DNA of 64,000 nucleotides from Formosa algae (GCF_001439665.1 NZ_LMAK01000067.1:170972-234971), one strand, 5' to 3'; counted from the stretch's first letter, positions 1 to 10,100 are shown. Made by a program: numbers and translations. The notes: generated by a model not told the origin, from the sequence alone.

Positions 1-1481
1 TCGGTTTGGATGGCATCTACAATATATTTTAAACGTGTTAATTCTGAAAAGAAGTATGAGCTATCGTCGGTTAACGAATCGCTTGTACGCATACTTGTTA
101 TTAATTTAATGGGATTGTAAGCACTACTTTGGGCGCACACAGGAAGTCCAACATTAGCCATCACAATATGAAGTGAAACTGTTCTTAAAAACGTACTCTT
201 TCCTGCCATATTTGCTCCTGTAATAATAAAAAACTCTTCGTTGTGAATATTTAAATCATTATCCACACGTTTTTCTGTCTTTAATAAGGGATGACCTAAA
301 TTTTTAGCTGAAATAACGTCTTGAGTTTTATCAATTTTCGGATATACAAATTCAGCATTATTGAATGCGTAATTTCCTAATGAATTATACGCATCGAAAA
401 AGGAAATGACTTCAAACCAATCTGTGGTTTTATGCGCATATTTTTTAATCCATTGTTCAATGGCATATGCATTTTTGACATCTAACAAGAAAAACCCATT
501 TCCAAAAATGGCAGAAATTAGATTATTCCGATTATCCAAACGATCTAATAACTTCGATAATTCTGAAAATATAGCTGAAGCCTTTTCTCCTTCTTGAGTA
601 ATTTGGTTTTGTTTTTCAACTAACAATTCTGATTGAAAGGTTTCTTGTTCAATGTTATCAAGCAAAGCCGCATACTGCTTAAACGTTTCCTTTAGTTTAT
701 CGGTTTGCGAAGCAATAACATTAATAGATTTTAAATACACACCAGTAGTTACTAAACCAAGCAATAACCAAAGACCTAAATAGTTAGCAGATACTATATT
801 TAAATATACTAAAGAAAAGACAACAAGAGTTACAATAGTAAAAAACCAAGGCAATATTTTTAGAATACTACCAAATTTAGGTTTGTAATTAGACAACCAA
901 CTATTTATACTTTTTGCAGGTGTTTCAACTTTAATTAAACTTGCTATAGCACTATAATTTTGTCTCCAAATAGCTTTATCTGACAGTTCCTTAATCGCAT
1001 CCTGGCGCGTATTGATATTATGAATATCATTTGCCTTAAGTGCTTCAGAAAGTTTCTCCGCCCCTTCTTTAATATATGTTCTATTTATATTCTGAAAGAA
1101 AGAACCTCGTCCAAATAAATCGATATCTAAACAATATTCATGCAACGGATCTTGAAACTCTAAACCATCTAAACGATCGACAAAACCTTCAGTTTTTATT
1201 TTTATTTCTTCTTCATTAATCGCTACAATAGCTTTCTCTAAATTACGCTGATGTTTTATATTGGTATACTTCAGCAATAAAAACAAAAACAAACCAATCC
1301 CCACAACAGCAATAGCCACGGCAACTTGCCAATTAGAAAACATTAAATATACGCCATAAGCCGCACTTAAAAACACTAATAAACGCACGATACTTAACAA
1401 TCGCATTTGCTTATTTAAAGCCGTTGCTTTGACTTGATGAATTTGAGCTTGTTCTTTATAAAAAGTGATTGGAGATTTCAT
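1..1481 (-). CDS. Membrane-anchored MutS-family ATPase (C-terminus beyond window)
   Basis: The reverse strand reads open from an ATG at 1481 to the window edge, about 493 codons, so the C-terminus is missing. The end we can see carries the MutS ATPase core: a Walker A stretch GANMAGKS at residues 422-429, followed by a segment like the MutS nucleotide-binding domain (TSMRTSDSL). The N-terminal half has no mismatch-recognition domain. Instead it shows two hydrophobic segments near residues 24-70 and two more near residues 200-245, so the protein is probably an inner-membrane ATPase. The middle resembles the MutS core/lever helices. It is known only as a MutS-related family in Bacteroidota; I would not call it MutS or MutS2. 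It is separated from the sdh genes by a terminator at 1522-1550. Confidence 0.85.
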   Translation of the reverse strand, partial: MKSPITFYKEQAQIHQVKATALNKQMRLLSIVRLLVFLSAAYGVYLMFSNWQVAVAIAVVGIGLFLFLLLKYTNIKHQRNLEKAIVAINEEEIKIKTEGFVDRLDGLEFQDPLHEYCLDIDLFGRGSFFQNINRTYIKEGAEKLSEALKANDIHNINTRQDAIKELSDKAIWRQNYSAIASLIKVETPAKSINSWLSNYKPKFGSILKILPWFFTIVTLVVFSLVYLNIVSANYLGLWLLLGLVTTGVYLKSINVIASQTDKLKETFKQYAALLDNIEQETFQSELLVEKQNQITQEGEKASAIFSELSKLLDRLDNRNNLISAIFGNGFFLLDVKNAYAIEQWIKKYAHKTTDWFEVISFFDAYNSLGNYAFNNAEFVYPKIDKTQDVISAKNLGHPLLKTEKRVDNDLNIHNEEFFIITGANMAGKSTFLRTVSLHIVMANVGLPVCAQSSAYNPIKLITSMRTSDSLTDDSSYFFSELTRLKYIVDAIQT

Positions 1482-1521
1482 TTAAACTTGTATACGAATT
1501 AAATAACAGATAAAACTAAAC

Positions 1522-1550
1522 AAAAAATCCCAAGCTGTGCGCTTGGGATT
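1522..1550 (-). terminator. Terminator of the sdh operon
   Basis: Perfect 10-bp inverted repeat (AATCCCAAGC / GCTTGGGATT) with a 5-base loop. Read on the minus strand it is followed by a run of T residues, and it lies 31 bases past the sdhB stop codon. Confidence 0.8.
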
Positions 1551-1580
1551 CTTAATATTATAACAATTAAAAGGTTTAGA

Positions 1581-2336
1581 TTACCCCTTTACGTTTGCTT
1601 TCATGAATTCTCTGTTCATACGTGCAATGTTATCTAAAGAAATGCCTTTAGGACATTCTACCTCGCATGCTCCAGTATTTGTACAGTTTCCAAAACCTTC
1701 AAGATCCATTTGCGCAACCATGTTTTTAACACGTTCTGTTGCTTCAACCTGACCTTGTGGCAATAAGGCGTACTGAGATACTTTTGCACCTACGAATAGC
1801 ATTGCTGAAGAGTTTTTACAACTCGCAACACAAGCACCGCAACCAATACATGCTGCAGCATCCATAGCTTCATCTGCTGCAATCTTAGAAATTGGTAGTG
1901 AGTTCGCATCTTGCGTATTTCCAGATGTATTTACAGAGATGTAACCTCCAGCTTGCTGAATACGCTCGAAAGCCATTCTATCTACTACTAAATCCTTTAT
2001 TACTGGAAATGCTGCTGCTCTCCATGGTTCGATAGTAATGGTATCGCCATCATTAAACATTCTCATGTGTAATTGACAGGTTGTGATGCCACGGTCAGGA
2101 CCATGAGCTTCACCATTAATATATAAAGAACACATACCACAAATTCCTTCACGACAATCATGATCGAAAGCTACTGGCTCTTCACCAGAGTTTACTAATT
2201 GTTCGTTAAGAACATCCATCATTTCTAAGAAAGACATATGTTCTGAGATATCAGTTACTTTATAATCGACCATTTGACCCTTTGAACTCTGGTCTTTTTG
2301 TCTCCAAATCTTAAGCGTTAGATTCATATTATCCAT
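1581..2336 (-). CDS. sdhB: Succinate dehydrogenase/fumarate reductase iron-sulfur subunit
   Basis: Passes electrons from the flavoprotein to the membrane cytochrome of complex II. At 251 residues it has the normal family length. Cluster ligands are visible in order: [2Fe-2S] at C61, C66, C69 and C87; [4Fe-4S] at C163, C166, C169 with C228; and [3Fe-4S] at C173, C218 and C224, following the usual interleaved pattern. Last gene of sdhC-sdhA-sdhB, 10 bases after sdhA. The start used here is 2336; Met4 (2327), giving MNLTLKIW, is an equally plausible start. Confidence 0.97.
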   Translation of the reverse strand: MDNMNLTLKIWRQKDQSSKGQMVDYKVTDISEHMSFLEMMDVLNEQLVNSGEEPVAFDHDCREGICGMCSLYINGEAHGPDRGITTCQLHMRMFNDGDTITIEPWRAAAFPVIKDLVVDRMAFERIQQAGGYISVNTSGNTQDANSLPISKIAADEAMDAAACIGCGACVASCKNSSAMLFVGAKVSQYALLPQGQVEATERVKNMVAQMDLEGFGNCTNTGACEVECPKGISLDNIARMNREFMKANVKG

Positions 2337-2346
2337 AATGTCAATC

Positions 2347-4359
2347 TTATTTGTATGAACGTTGTTTCAGTTCAATATCTTTAAATTCTAATTCTTCTTT
2401 ATGTAGAACCGCATCTGCAGGTTCTCCTTTGTATTCCCAAGCTGCAACGTAAGCATAGTTAACATCGTCACGTTTTGCTTCACCTTTTTGCTCTCCATCT
2501 AATTCTACAGATTCCTCTCTAAAGTGACCTCCACAAGATTCTTCTCTGTTTAAAGCATCTTTAGCGAACAATTCTCCCAACTCTAAGAAATCTGCAACAC
2601 GTCCAGCTTTTTCTAATTCAGGGTTCATTTCATTTGCAGTACCAGGAACTTTTACTTCTTTCCAGAACTCTTCACGAATCGCTTTAATTTCGGCCATAGC
2701 CTCTGTTAAACCTTTTGCGTTTCTAGACATTCCTACTTTATCCCACATTACTTTTCCAAGACGTTTGTGGAAATAATCTACAGATTTTGTTCCCTTATTG
2801 TTAATGAAGAAATCGATACGATCTTTAACTTCTTTTTCAACAGCGTCAAATTCTGGAGTGTCTGTTGGGATTTTCCCTGTTCTAATATCGTGAGATAAAT
2901 AATCTCCAATAGTATATGGTAATACAAAATAACCATCAGCTAAACCTTGCATTAAAGCAGAAGCACCAAGTCTATTTGCACCGTGATCTGAGAAGTTAGC
3001 TTCACCTATACAGTAAAGACCTTCTACAGTCGTCATTAAGTTATAATCAACCCAAACACCACCCATTGTATAGTGTGTTGCTGGATAAATCATCATCGGT
3101 GTTTTGTATGGATTCTCATCAACGATTTTCTCATACATTTGGAATAAGTTTCCGTATTTAGCTTCAACAATAGCTTGTCCTAATTCGTATATTTTAGCTG
3201 CAGAAGCATCTTTAATACCATGAATTTTAGCTTGCTCTTTTCCGTAACGGTCAATTGCAAATGCGAAATCTAAATATACCGCTTCGCCTGTTGCGTTAAC
3301 ACCGTAACCAGCATCACAACGTTCTTTAGCAGCTCTAGAAGCCACATCTCGAGGCACTAAGTTACCAAAGGCAGGATAACGTCTTTCTAAGTAATAATCT
3401 CTATCTGCTTCAGCAATATCTGTAGGTTTTAATTTCCCTTGTTGAATCGCTTTAGCATCTTCTAATTTAGCAGGAACCCAAATACGACCATCGTTACGTA
3501 AAGACTCAGACATCAATGTTAATTTAGACTGATAATCTCCCGAACGTGGAATACATGTTGGGTGAATTTGTGTATAACACGGATTTGCGAAATACGCTCC
3601 TTTTTTATGAATTTTCCAAGCTGCAGTAGCATTAGAACCCATAGCGTTGGTAGATAAGAAATATACATTTCCGTAACCTCCTGTTGCAATAACAACTGCG
3701 TGAGCCGAATGACGTTCTATTTCACCTGTAATTAAATTACGAGCGATAATACCTCTAGCTTTTCCTCCAACTTTTACAACATCTAACATTTCGTGACGAT
3801 TGAACATTTCAATCTTTCCACGAGCAATCTGACGGTTCATTGCTGAATATGCTCCTAATAATAATTGTTGTCCTGTTTGTCCTTTAGCATAAAATGTTCT
3901 TGACACTAATACACCACCAAACGAACGGTTATCTAATAATCCACCGTAATCACGTGCAAAAGGAACTCCTTGAGCCACACACTGGTCGATAATATTACCA
4001 GAAACCTCAGCTAAACGGTGTACGTTTGCCTCACGAGAACGGTAATCTCCACCTTTTACGGTATCGTAAAATAATCTGTAATTTGAATCCCCATCTCCTT
4101 GATAGTTCTTCGCTGCATTTATTCCTCCTTGTGCTGCAATAGAGTGCGCACGTCTTGGAGAATCTTGATAAGCAAATGCTTTTACGTTATATCCTAATTC
4201 TGCTAACGTTGCCGCAGCAGAACCTCCTGCTAAACCTGTACCAACAACAATAATATCTATATTACGTTTGTTCGCTGGGTTTACAAGATCTATATGATTT
4301 TTATAATCTGTCCATTTATCTTTAATTGGACCTTCTGGTACTTTTGAATCTAAAGCCAT
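2347..4359 (-). CDS. sdhA: Succinate dehydrogenase/fumarate reductase flavoprotein subunit
   Basis: Oxidises succinate to fumarate with covalently bound FAD on the cytoplasmic face of the inner membrane. A dinucleotide-binding GTGLAGG stretch lies at residues 40-46. His72, in an AHSIAAQGG context, is the expected covalent FAD attachment residue. Substrate-site motifs HPT and TMGG are present further on. The length of 670 residues is typical of the Bacteroidota/epsilon-type B-class enzyme and longer than E. coli SdhA. It sits 12 bases after sdhC and 10 before sdhB, so the three are co-transcribed. Direction in vivo (oxidation or fumarate reduction) cannot be told from sequence. Confidence 0.97.
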   Translation of the reverse strand: MALDSKVPEGPIKDKWTDYKNHIDLVNPANKRNIDIIVVGTGLAGGSAAATLAELGYNVKAFAYQDSPRRAHSIAAQGGINAAKNYQGDGDSNYRLFYDTVKGGDYRSREANVHRLAEVSGNIIDQCVAQGVPFARDYGGLLDNRSFGGVLVSRTFYAKGQTGQQLLLGAYSAMNRQIARGKIEMFNRHEMLDVVKVGGKARGIIARNLITGEIERHSAHAVVIATGGYGNVYFLSTNAMGSNATAAWKIHKKGAYFANPCYTQIHPTCIPRSGDYQSKLTLMSESLRNDGRIWVPAKLEDAKAIQQGKLKPTDIAEADRDYYLERRYPAFGNLVPRDVASRAAKERCDAGYGVNATGEAVYLDFAFAIDRYGKEQAKIHGIKDASAAKIYELGQAIVEAKYGNLFQMYEKIVDENPYKTPMMIYPATHYTMGGVWVDYNLMTTVEGLYCIGEANFSDHGANRLGASALMQGLADGYFVLPYTIGDYLSHDIRTGKIPTDTPEFDAVEKEVKDRIDFFINNKGTKSVDYFHKRLGKVMWDKVGMSRNAKGLTEAMAEIKAIREEFWKEVKVPGTANEMNPELEKAGRVADFLELGELFAKDALNREESCGGHFREESVELDGEQKGEAKRDDVNYAYVAAWEYKGEPADAVLHKEELEFKDIELKQRSYK

Positions 4360-4371
4360 TTGTATTTAAGA

Positions 4372-5049
4372 TTAATGGTTAAAAAAATGATAAAGTGCAA
4401 TAAAGATAAATCCTAAAGGGATTATTATTGAGTATGCTTTACCTATAGTTTGCAATGTCTTTTTTCTTCCGGCTGTTCCTCCCATAGATTGGAATGCAGA
4501 TGTAAAACCGTGTAATAAGTGTAATGCTAAAAACACAAAGGCAATAACATAAGCACCCACACGAATAGGACTTGCAAATTTATGAACTAATTCTTCGTAA
4601 TAACGGTAACCTTCTACACCTTCCATAGTACCAGACCAATCGCCATTAACAAACTTTGTATTAATTTCTGGAAACCAAAAATCGATAAAATGTAAGATGA
4701 TGAATGCTAAAATAGCAACACCACTCCAAATCATATTTCTACTCATCCAAGTAGAATTTGCTGCACCGTTGTTTTGTGCATACTTTACACCATTTGCTTT
4801 TCTGTTTCTAATTTCTAATACAAACCCCATTACAAAGTGAAATACAACTCCAAATATTAAAACCGGCTGCAACGCAAACTGAATTAAAGGATTTGTTCCC
4901 ATAAAATGGGATACTTCGTTAAAAAGCTCAGGACTAAATACCGATAAAATGTTGATGGCAAAATGCTGAAGCAAGAAAAACATAAGAAAGAAGGCTGAAA
5001 GCGCCATAGCGACTTTTCTTCCTATTGATGAATTTAAAAATCCGCTCAT
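4372..5049 (-). CDS. sdhC: Succinate dehydrogenase cytochrome b subunit, single-subunit di-heme type
   Basis: Membrane anchor of complex II carrying two b hemes and handling menaquinone. The 225 residues contain five hydrophobic segments (about 14-34, 55-79, 107-127, 164-184 and 205-223). Histidines 29, 71, 120 and 177 lie in the helices at the spacing expected for the four axial heme ligands of the Wolinella/Bacillus class. No SdhD gene is present or needed. First gene of the operon, with a well-formed promoter upstream at 5076-5106. Confidence 0.95.
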   Translation of the reverse strand: MSGFLNSSIGRKVAMALSAFFLMFFLLQHFAINILSVFSPELFNEVSHFMGTNPLIQFALQPVLIFGVVFHFVMGFVLEIRNRKANGVKYAQNNGAANSTWMSRNMIWSGVAILAFIILHFIDFWFPEINTKFVNGDWSGTMEGVEGYRYYEELVHKFASPIRVGAYVIAFVFLALHLLHGFTSAFQSMGGTAGRKKTLQTIGKAYSIIIPLGFIFIALYHFFNH

Positions 5050-5424
5050 TTTTTTATAATTAGTTTTATTCCCAACAAATTTAGCTTAGAATAGTTTTAT
5101 AGGCAAAAACTCAGACATTTTAATTTATATTTAGAATCATTTTAAAGAAACAAATAATACACTTAAAAACAAGTGTTTACAATTAATTTTAAAAGTATTC
5201 AAACGTTGAACCAAAAAGATCTTAATTTGAAACTTCAAGAAACTCAAATTTTAGCACAATTTGATCAAATCCGGATAATCTTTTAAAACGCTTACCCAAC
5301 ACTACTTTTTAATTGTATCATTTTTTCAAAAAAAAGCTTTAACATCTTTTTAAGGATTCTATTTATATCAATACTTTTTATATCCGTAATTTTGGAAAAA
5401 TTTCTCATTTAAACTTCAATTCAA
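5050..5424. other. Divergent intergenic region between sdhC and pepP
   Basis: About 375 AT-rich bases with no credible gene. The left end holds the sdh promoter. The right end has a possible -7 element TAATTTTG at 5387-5394 on the plus strand, 30 bases before the aminopeptidase ATG, but without a clear TTG upstream. Nothing else recognisable is seen in the middle. Confidence 0.6.
5076..5106 (-). promoter_or_regulatory. Promoter of sdhCAB, Bacteroidota type
   Basis: On the minus strand a -7 element TAAATTTG (5083-5076) is preceded, 20 bases upstream, by a TTG in a T-rich context (5106-5104). This matches the TTG-N19/20-TAnnTTTG consensus of Bacteroidota sigma factor. It would give a leader of about 20-25 bases before the sdhC ATG. 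Confidence 0.55.
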
Positions 5425-6717
5425 ATGAAATATCACCACATTAATTCAGATTTATTCATACAAAATAGAGCTCATTTTTCTGCTCAAATGAAACCTAGCA
5501 GCTTAGCTGTTTTCAACTCAAACGACATCTACCCTATCGGAGCAGATAGCGCATTACCATTTCAACAAGATCGCAATATATTCTATTTAAGCGGCGTAGA
5601 TCAAGACAGTAGTATTCTTGTTTTATTCCCAAATTGCCCGAACCCAAAACATAGAGAAATTTTATTTTTAACAGAAACAAACGAACATATTGCCGTTTGG
5701 GAAGGAGCTAAATTAGATAAAGACGCAGCCTTTAAAACTTCTGGTATTAAAACAGTGTATTGGCTACAAGATTTTGAACGTGTTTTTAAAGAAATCATGA
5801 CGCAATGTGACACCGTTTACATTAACACAAACGAACATTACAGAGCCAATGTAGAAACAGAGACACGAGAAGACCGATTTAATACTTGGTTAAGAAAAAC
5901 ATATCCTGCACATAGTGTTGCCAAAAGCAATCCTATTTTACAGCGTTTACGATCTGTAAAACACCAAATTGAATTAGACATTATTCAAGAAGCTTGTAAC
6001 ATTACAGAAAAAGGATTCCGTCGCATATTAGATTTTGTAAAGCCAGGCGTTATGGAATACAATATTGAAGCCGAATTTATGCACGAGTTTTTAAACAATC
6101 GCTCTAAAGGATTTGCTTACACACCAATTGTGGCCTCTGGAAACAATGCCAATGTATTACACTATATAGAGAACAATCAAGAATGTAAAGCTGGAGATCT
6201 AATCTTACTAGATGTTGGTGCAGAATATGCTAATTACTCCTCAGACATGACCAGAACAATTCCTGTTTCTGGAACTTTTACAGATAGACAAAAACAAGTT
6301 TACAATGCGGTAAATCGTGTTAAAACAGAAGCTACAAAAATGCTACGTCCAGGAACTATCTGGGCCGATTATCATGTAGAAGTTGGCAAACTAATGACAT
6401 CAGAATTACTTGGCTTAGGATTATTAGATAAGGCCGACGTACAAAACGAAAATCCAGATTGGCCTGCTTATAAAAAATATTTTATGCACGGAACCTCTCA
6501 CCATATGGGATTAGACACGCATGATTACGGAATTTTAACAGAGCCTATGAAAGCAAACATGGTGTTTACTGTTGAACCAGGAATTTACATACCTGATGAA
6601 AAATTCGGTATCCGTTTAGAAGACGACGTCGTTATCCAAGAGTCTGGAGACCCTTTCAATTTAATGAGAAACATTCCGTTAGAAACCGATGAAATTGAAT
6701 CACTTATGAATAGTTAA
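5425..6717 (+). CDS. pepP: Xaa-Pro aminopeptidase, M24B family
   Basis: Cytoplasmic metallopeptidase that removes an N-terminal residue when proline follows. The 430 residues show the N-terminal creatinase-like domain (to about residue 175) and the C-terminal pita-bread fold. Expected di-manganese ligands are D263, D274, H359, E384 and E399, inside the motifs LLDVGAEY, SSDMTR, GTSHHMG, TVEPGIY and RLEDD. It stands alone, divergent from sdhC, with its own terminator just downstream. Confidence 0.95.
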   Translation: MKYHHINSDLFIQNRAHFSAQMKPSSLAVFNSNDIYPIGADSALPFQQDRNIFYLSGVDQDSSILVLFPNCPNPKHREILFLTETNEHIAVWEGAKLDKDAAFKTSGIKTVYWLQDFERVFKEIMTQCDTVYINTNEHYRANVETETREDRFNTWLRKTYPAHSVAKSNPILQRLRSVKHQIELDIIQEACNITEKGFRRILDFVKPGVMEYNIEAEFMHEFLNNRSKGFAYTPIVASGNNANVLHYIENNQECKAGDLILLDVGAEYANYSSDMTRTIPVSGTFTDRQKQVYNAVNRVKTEATKMLRPGTIWADYHVEVGKLMTSELLGLGLLDKADVQNENPDWPAYKKYFMHGTSHHMGLDTHDYGILTEPMKANMVFTVEPGIYIPDEKFGIRLEDDVVIQESGDPFNLMRNIPLETDEIESLMNS

Positions 6718-6744
6718 TTCAAAATTAAAATATATTTTTATATT

Positions 6745-6779
6745 AAAAATCAGATCTTTTTTTAGGTCTGATTTTTTTT
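6745..6779 (+). terminator. Terminator after pepP
   Basis: Stem of about 12 bp around AAAAATCAGATC with one G-T pair and an 8-base loop, followed on the plus strand by eight T residues. It lies 28 bases past the pepP stop. Confidence 0.75.
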
Positions 6780-6815
6780 GTTCCAAAGTGCTTAACCCTT
6801 CAAACCCACACCTGT

Positions 6816-7382
6816 ATGAAAAATATTGTTTTAGCAGTTACTCTTTTTTCTGTTTCACACTTTGTACAAGCACAAACAGCAACTGTAGAATCGTCGCTAT
6901 TTAATATACAAACAGGCTTTTTAGGCATATACATTAACAACGAAGCGCGACTAACTAGTAGTATTATTTTAAGAAGCGAAATTGGATTAGATGCAGGAAT
7001 ATGGGAGAATGATTTTTATGATACATCAGGATTTCTTCTCACTCCAGTTTTAACAGCAGAACCAAGATGGTACTACAATTTGAAGAAACGCGCTAATAAA
7101 AACAAACGCATAGACCATAACAGCGGAAATTTTATATCTATAAAAACCAGTTATCACCCAGATTGGTTCACAATTTCTAACCAAAACAACATTAACGTCA
7201 TTAGCGACCTTACCATAATACCAACTTGGGGTATTCGCAGAAATATTGGTACGCGTTTTAATTACGAAACAGGAATTGGAATTGGTTACGGACGCTACCT
7301 TATAAGTACAGACGACTATTATTATGGCGACAGAGATGTAGTCGCTGTAAATTTACATTTGCGTATGGGATATTTATTTTAA
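6816..7382 (+). CDS. Predicted outer-membrane beta-barrel protein, function unknown
   Basis: The 188-residue product starts with a signal peptide (hydrophobic residues 3-18, likely cleavage after VQA-Q). The mature part alternates polar and hydrophobic residues in short strands and ends in the aromatic pattern GYLF, typical of small outer-membrane barrels. I recognise no named family. It is monocistronic, placed between the pepP terminator and a terminator shared with the convergent acetyltransferase gene. Confidence 0.75.
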   Translation: MKNIVLAVTLFSVSHFVQAQTATVESSLFNIQTGFLGIYINNEARLTSSIILRSEIGLDAGIWENDFYDTSGFLLTPVLTAEPRWYYNLKKRANKNKRIDHNSGNFISIKTSYHPDWFTISNQNNINVISDLTIIPTWGIRRNIGTRFNYETGIGIGYGRYLISTDDYYYGDRDVVAVNLHLRMGYLF

Positions 7383-7407
7383 ACTACTCAAGATCTAAAC
7401 CAAAGAA

Positions 7408-7432
7408 AAACGACACCAAAATGGTGCCGTTT
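7408..7432. terminator. Terminator between convergent genes
   Basis: Inverted repeat AAACGACACC / GGTGCCGTTT with one mismatch and a 5-base loop. The T-run is better on the minus strand, serving the acetyltransferase gene, but the site also follows the plus-strand barrel gene by 26 bases. Confidence 0.6.
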
Positions 7433-7511
7433 AACCCTATTATAATTATTAAGAACATTGATTAAGACCAAAACCTAAAAAAGCATTGGAATAACTTTTA
7501 AACTGTAGTAT

Positions 7512-7958
7512 TTAACTGGCATTCCACTCGTAATAATTAGAATCGTTGTTTAACTCAAATCCGGTTTTTGGATATAGATTATTTCCTACTGTATTTGATT
7601 TGCTTGTCTCCAAAAACATCCCGCAAGCTTTTGTGTGTATCACTAATTTTTTCGCTTCTTCAATTAAATTAACAGACACACCTAAACCTCTATAATCTGG
7701 GTTTACAAACAAATCGTTTAACAACCATAATTTCTCCATTCTCGTAGAAGAAAACAAAGGAAATAACTGAACAAAACCAACAATAGTATCGTTCTCTTTT
7801 TCTGCTATAAAAATCTCTGAGTCGTTATTTTGTAGCCTTTCTAAAATAAAGTGTTCTGCTTGTTTTAAATCTGCTTCTTTTTTATAAAAAACGCGATACG
7901 CATTAAATAATTCGGCAACAGATTTTACATCTTTTTCAATAGCTTTTCTATAGATCAT
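7512..7958 (-). CDS. GNAT-family N-acetyltransferase
   Basis: Full-length GNAT domain of 148 residues. The acetyl-CoA pyrophosphate-binding segment is visible as NPDYRGLGVSVNLIEEA (about residues 87-103), preceded by the beta-4 strand LWLLNDLFV and followed by the LETSKSNTVGNNLYPKTGF C-terminal core. Substrate cannot be predicted. The gene lies 22 bases after the aspartate kinase gene on the same strand, so the two may be co-transcribed, although no functional link is evident. Confidence 0.9.
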   Translation of the reverse strand: MIYRKAIEKDVKSVAELFNAYRVFYKKEADLKQAEHFILERLQNNDSEIFIAEKENDTIVGFVQLFPLFSSTRMEKLWLLNDLFVNPDYRGLGVSVNLIEEAKKLVIHTKACGMFLETSKSNTVGNNLYPKTGFELNNDSNYYEWNAS

Positions 7959-7980
7959 ATTATCTTTTTAAATCGGCGTG

Positions 7981-9303
7981 TTAAGCTATTGACATTTCAA
8001 AAACGTAACGGTGTAATTTTTGTAACGTTTCTAATTTATCACTGGTGTTTATTAATAATGAAATGTTATTATTACTACCTCCATAAGAGATCATTCTTAT
8101 GTTTATATCTTGTAATATTTGGAATAATTTATGCGTATCTGGATGGTGTACAATATTATTCCCAACCAAACACACAATTGTTCTGTGAGTATCTACACTA
8201 ACCTTAGAGAACTCCTCTAATTCTGCAACAATATCTTTTAAAAATGTGGCATCATCTATTGTTAAAGACACGGCAATTTCGGACGTTGTAATCATATCTA
8301 TAGAGGTATGATATTTTTCAAAAATCTCGAATACTTTCTTCAAGAATCCTGATGCCTGAAGCATACGTGCCGATTTAATTTTTATCGCTGTAATGCCGTC
8401 TATAGCTGCAATTGCCTTTATACCTTCTCCTTCTGCAGAATCGTCTATTAAAGTTCCATGAGCAGACGGATCCATAGTATTTTTAATACGCACTGGAATT
8501 TTTAAATCACGTACAGGCATTACTGTTTGCGGATGTAAAATTTTTGCACCGAAATACGCTAATTCAGCAGCTTCATCAAACGATAAATGAGAAATCGCAT
8601 CTGTGTCGTGCACATATCTCGGATCGTTATTATGAAAACCATCAATATCTGTCCAAATCTGAACTTCTTCAGCCTCGACTGCAGCTCCTATAATACTTGC
8701 AGTAAAATCACTTCCTCCGCGTTCTAAATTAGAAATGTTTCCGTCGGCATCTAAACACACAAAACCTTGCGTAATAAACACCTCTGTTTCTGTATTTTCT
8801 TTTAAAATAGTGTTTAAATTTTTCTTGATATAGAAAGCATCTGGTTCTTGCAATCTATCTGTACGCATAAAATCGAAAGCAGAAATTAATGTCGCTTTTA
8901 AACCGTCTTGTTGCAAAAAACGACTAAACATAAACGTAGACAATAATTCTCCTTTAGCCACAATTTTATTATATAATAAAGTAGAATGTGGTAATAATGC
9001 AAACGCTCTTAATTCGTTAAACACAGCAGTAACATACTCTAAAGATTCATCTACAAACTCTTGCTTAGAAAACAAATCGTTTACAACGTCTATATATTTA
9101 TCATTCAAAGCTTCAATTAAAGTTAAAGCTTCCTGAGATTTCCCTCCTAAAATAGTGTTAGATATTTCTACTAAAGCATTTGTAGTTCCTGACATCGCAG
9201 ACAACACCACCACTTTTCTTCCACCTTGCGATACGATACGCTTAACGTTGGCCATGTTTTTAACAGATCCAACAGAAGTTCCTCCAAATTTTAATACTAG
9301 CAT
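7981..9303 (-). CDS. lysC: Aspartate kinase, monofunctional with C-terminal ACT domains
   Basis: First step of the aspartate pathway to lysine, threonine, methionine and diaminopimelate. The kinase domain has the KFGGTS motif at residues 5-10 and FITQGF and ERGGSDFTAS further on. Residues about 300-440 form two ACT domains, expected to bind an amino-acid effector. The 440-residue length fits a kinase without a fused homoserine dehydrogenase. Divergent from an ACT-domain gene at 9406. A -7-like element TATATTTG lies on the minus strand at 9331-9324. Confidence 0.95.
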   Translation of the reverse strand: MLVLKFGGTSVGSVKNMANVKRIVSQGGRKVVVLSAMSGTTNALVEISNTILGGKSQEALTLIEALNDKYIDVVNDLFSKQEFVDESLEYVTAVFNELRAFALLPHSTLLYNKIVAKGELLSTFMFSRFLQQDGLKATLISAFDFMRTDRLQEPDAFYIKKNLNTILKENTETEVFITQGFVCLDADGNISNLERGGSDFTASIIGAAVEAEEVQIWTDIDGFHNNDPRYVHDTDAISHLSFDEAAELAYFGAKILHPQTVMPVRDLKIPVRIKNTMDPSAHGTLIDDSAEGEGIKAIAAIDGITAIKIKSARMLQASGFLKKVFEIFEKYHTSIDMITTSEIAVSLTIDDATFLKDIVAELEEFSKVSVDTHRTIVCLVGNNIVHHPDTHKLFQILQDINIRMISYGGSNNNISLLINTSDKLETLQKLHRYVFEMSIA

Positions 9304-9323
9304 AATTTCTAAATTTTAAAGTT

Positions 9324-9331
9324 CAAATATA
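9324..9331 (-). promoter_or_regulatory. Possible -7 element of lysC promoter
   Basis: TATATTTG on the minus strand, 20 bases before the lysC ATG. It matches the TAnnTTTG consensus, but no TTG is seen at the right distance upstream. Confidence 0.35.
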
Positions 9332-9405
9332 AATAGAGTTGAATGAATTAAAATAAAAATGAAAAATTTGTTCTAAATTTACACAAAATGTTAAATAATT
9401 AACAA

Positions 9406-10062
9406 ATGAGAACCATCGCCTCTTGTGTTGAAGAAATTCTACTCGCCCAACCTTTTTTAGAAGAAGCCATTTCTAGAAACATTGTAAACTATTCAGCTCT
9501 TGCCACTGAATTAGTTGAACCCATTTCTGAAATGCTAAGAAAACCTGTAAAATCCGGAGCCATTATGATGGCTTTACGCCGATACTCGCCTCCTAAAGAT
9601 TTAGGAAATTCGGTACGACTAAAACGCGTATTAAATAGTTTGGGAGATATTACCGTACGCTCCAACCTATCTAATTATACCTACAAAAACTCAACGACTT
9701 TGTTTGAGAGCCATGCGAAAGTCATTCAAAAAATAGGCGATAAATCGAATATATTTTATGCATTTACTAGAGGAATTCACGAAAGCAACATTGTAATATC
9801 AAGTTCTGAACAAAAACACATTGAAGATTTATTTACTAACGAAAACCAAATCGGACTTCAAAACCATTTATCTGCTATTAGTATTAGTCTGCCGGCAGAC
9901 AATACTAAAATCGCTGGATTATACTATCAGATATTTAAACGTTTAGCTTGGGAAGGGATTACACTTTACGAAGTGGTTTCGACAACCAACGAATTTACAG
10001 TATTGGTAGAAGATCAATTTGTGAACAAAGCGTTTTCAGCCATAAAACGCCTACACAGTTAA
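9406..10062 (+). CDS. Predicted regulator with C-terminal ACT-like domain
   Basis: A 218-residue cytoplasmic protein without signal or membrane segments. Residues 1-62 look like a helical, possibly DNA-binding, module (EEISRN..SALATELV..KPVKSGAIMMALRRY). The C-terminal 70 residues (ISISLPADNTKIAGLYYQIF to the end) have the strand-helix-strand pattern of an ACT domain, with LAWEGITLYEVVST as the typical second strand. The architecture recalls COG2150-type predicted regulators of amino-acid metabolism. Being divergent from aspartate kinase, it may sense an aspartate-family amino acid and control that gene; this is inference. Confidence 0.7.
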   Translation: MRTIASCVEEILLAQPFLEEAISRNIVNYSALATELVEPISEMLRKPVKSGAIMMALRRYSPPKDLGNSVRLKRVLNSLGDITVRSNLSNYTYKNSTTLFESHAKVIQKIGDKSNIFYAFTRGIHESNIVISSSEQKHIEDLFTNENQIGLQNHLSAISISLPADNTKIAGLYYQIFKRLAWEGITLYEVVSTTNEFTVLVEDQFVNKAFSAIKRLHS

Positions 10063-10100
10063 AGATTAATCAGATATTAGAAACTTATAATTATTAATAA

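Noticed and set aside
4372..5049. Missing sdhD as a sign of deletion
   Set aside because: The single cytochrome subunit has all four expected heme ligands and five helices, as in the normal B-type enzyme.
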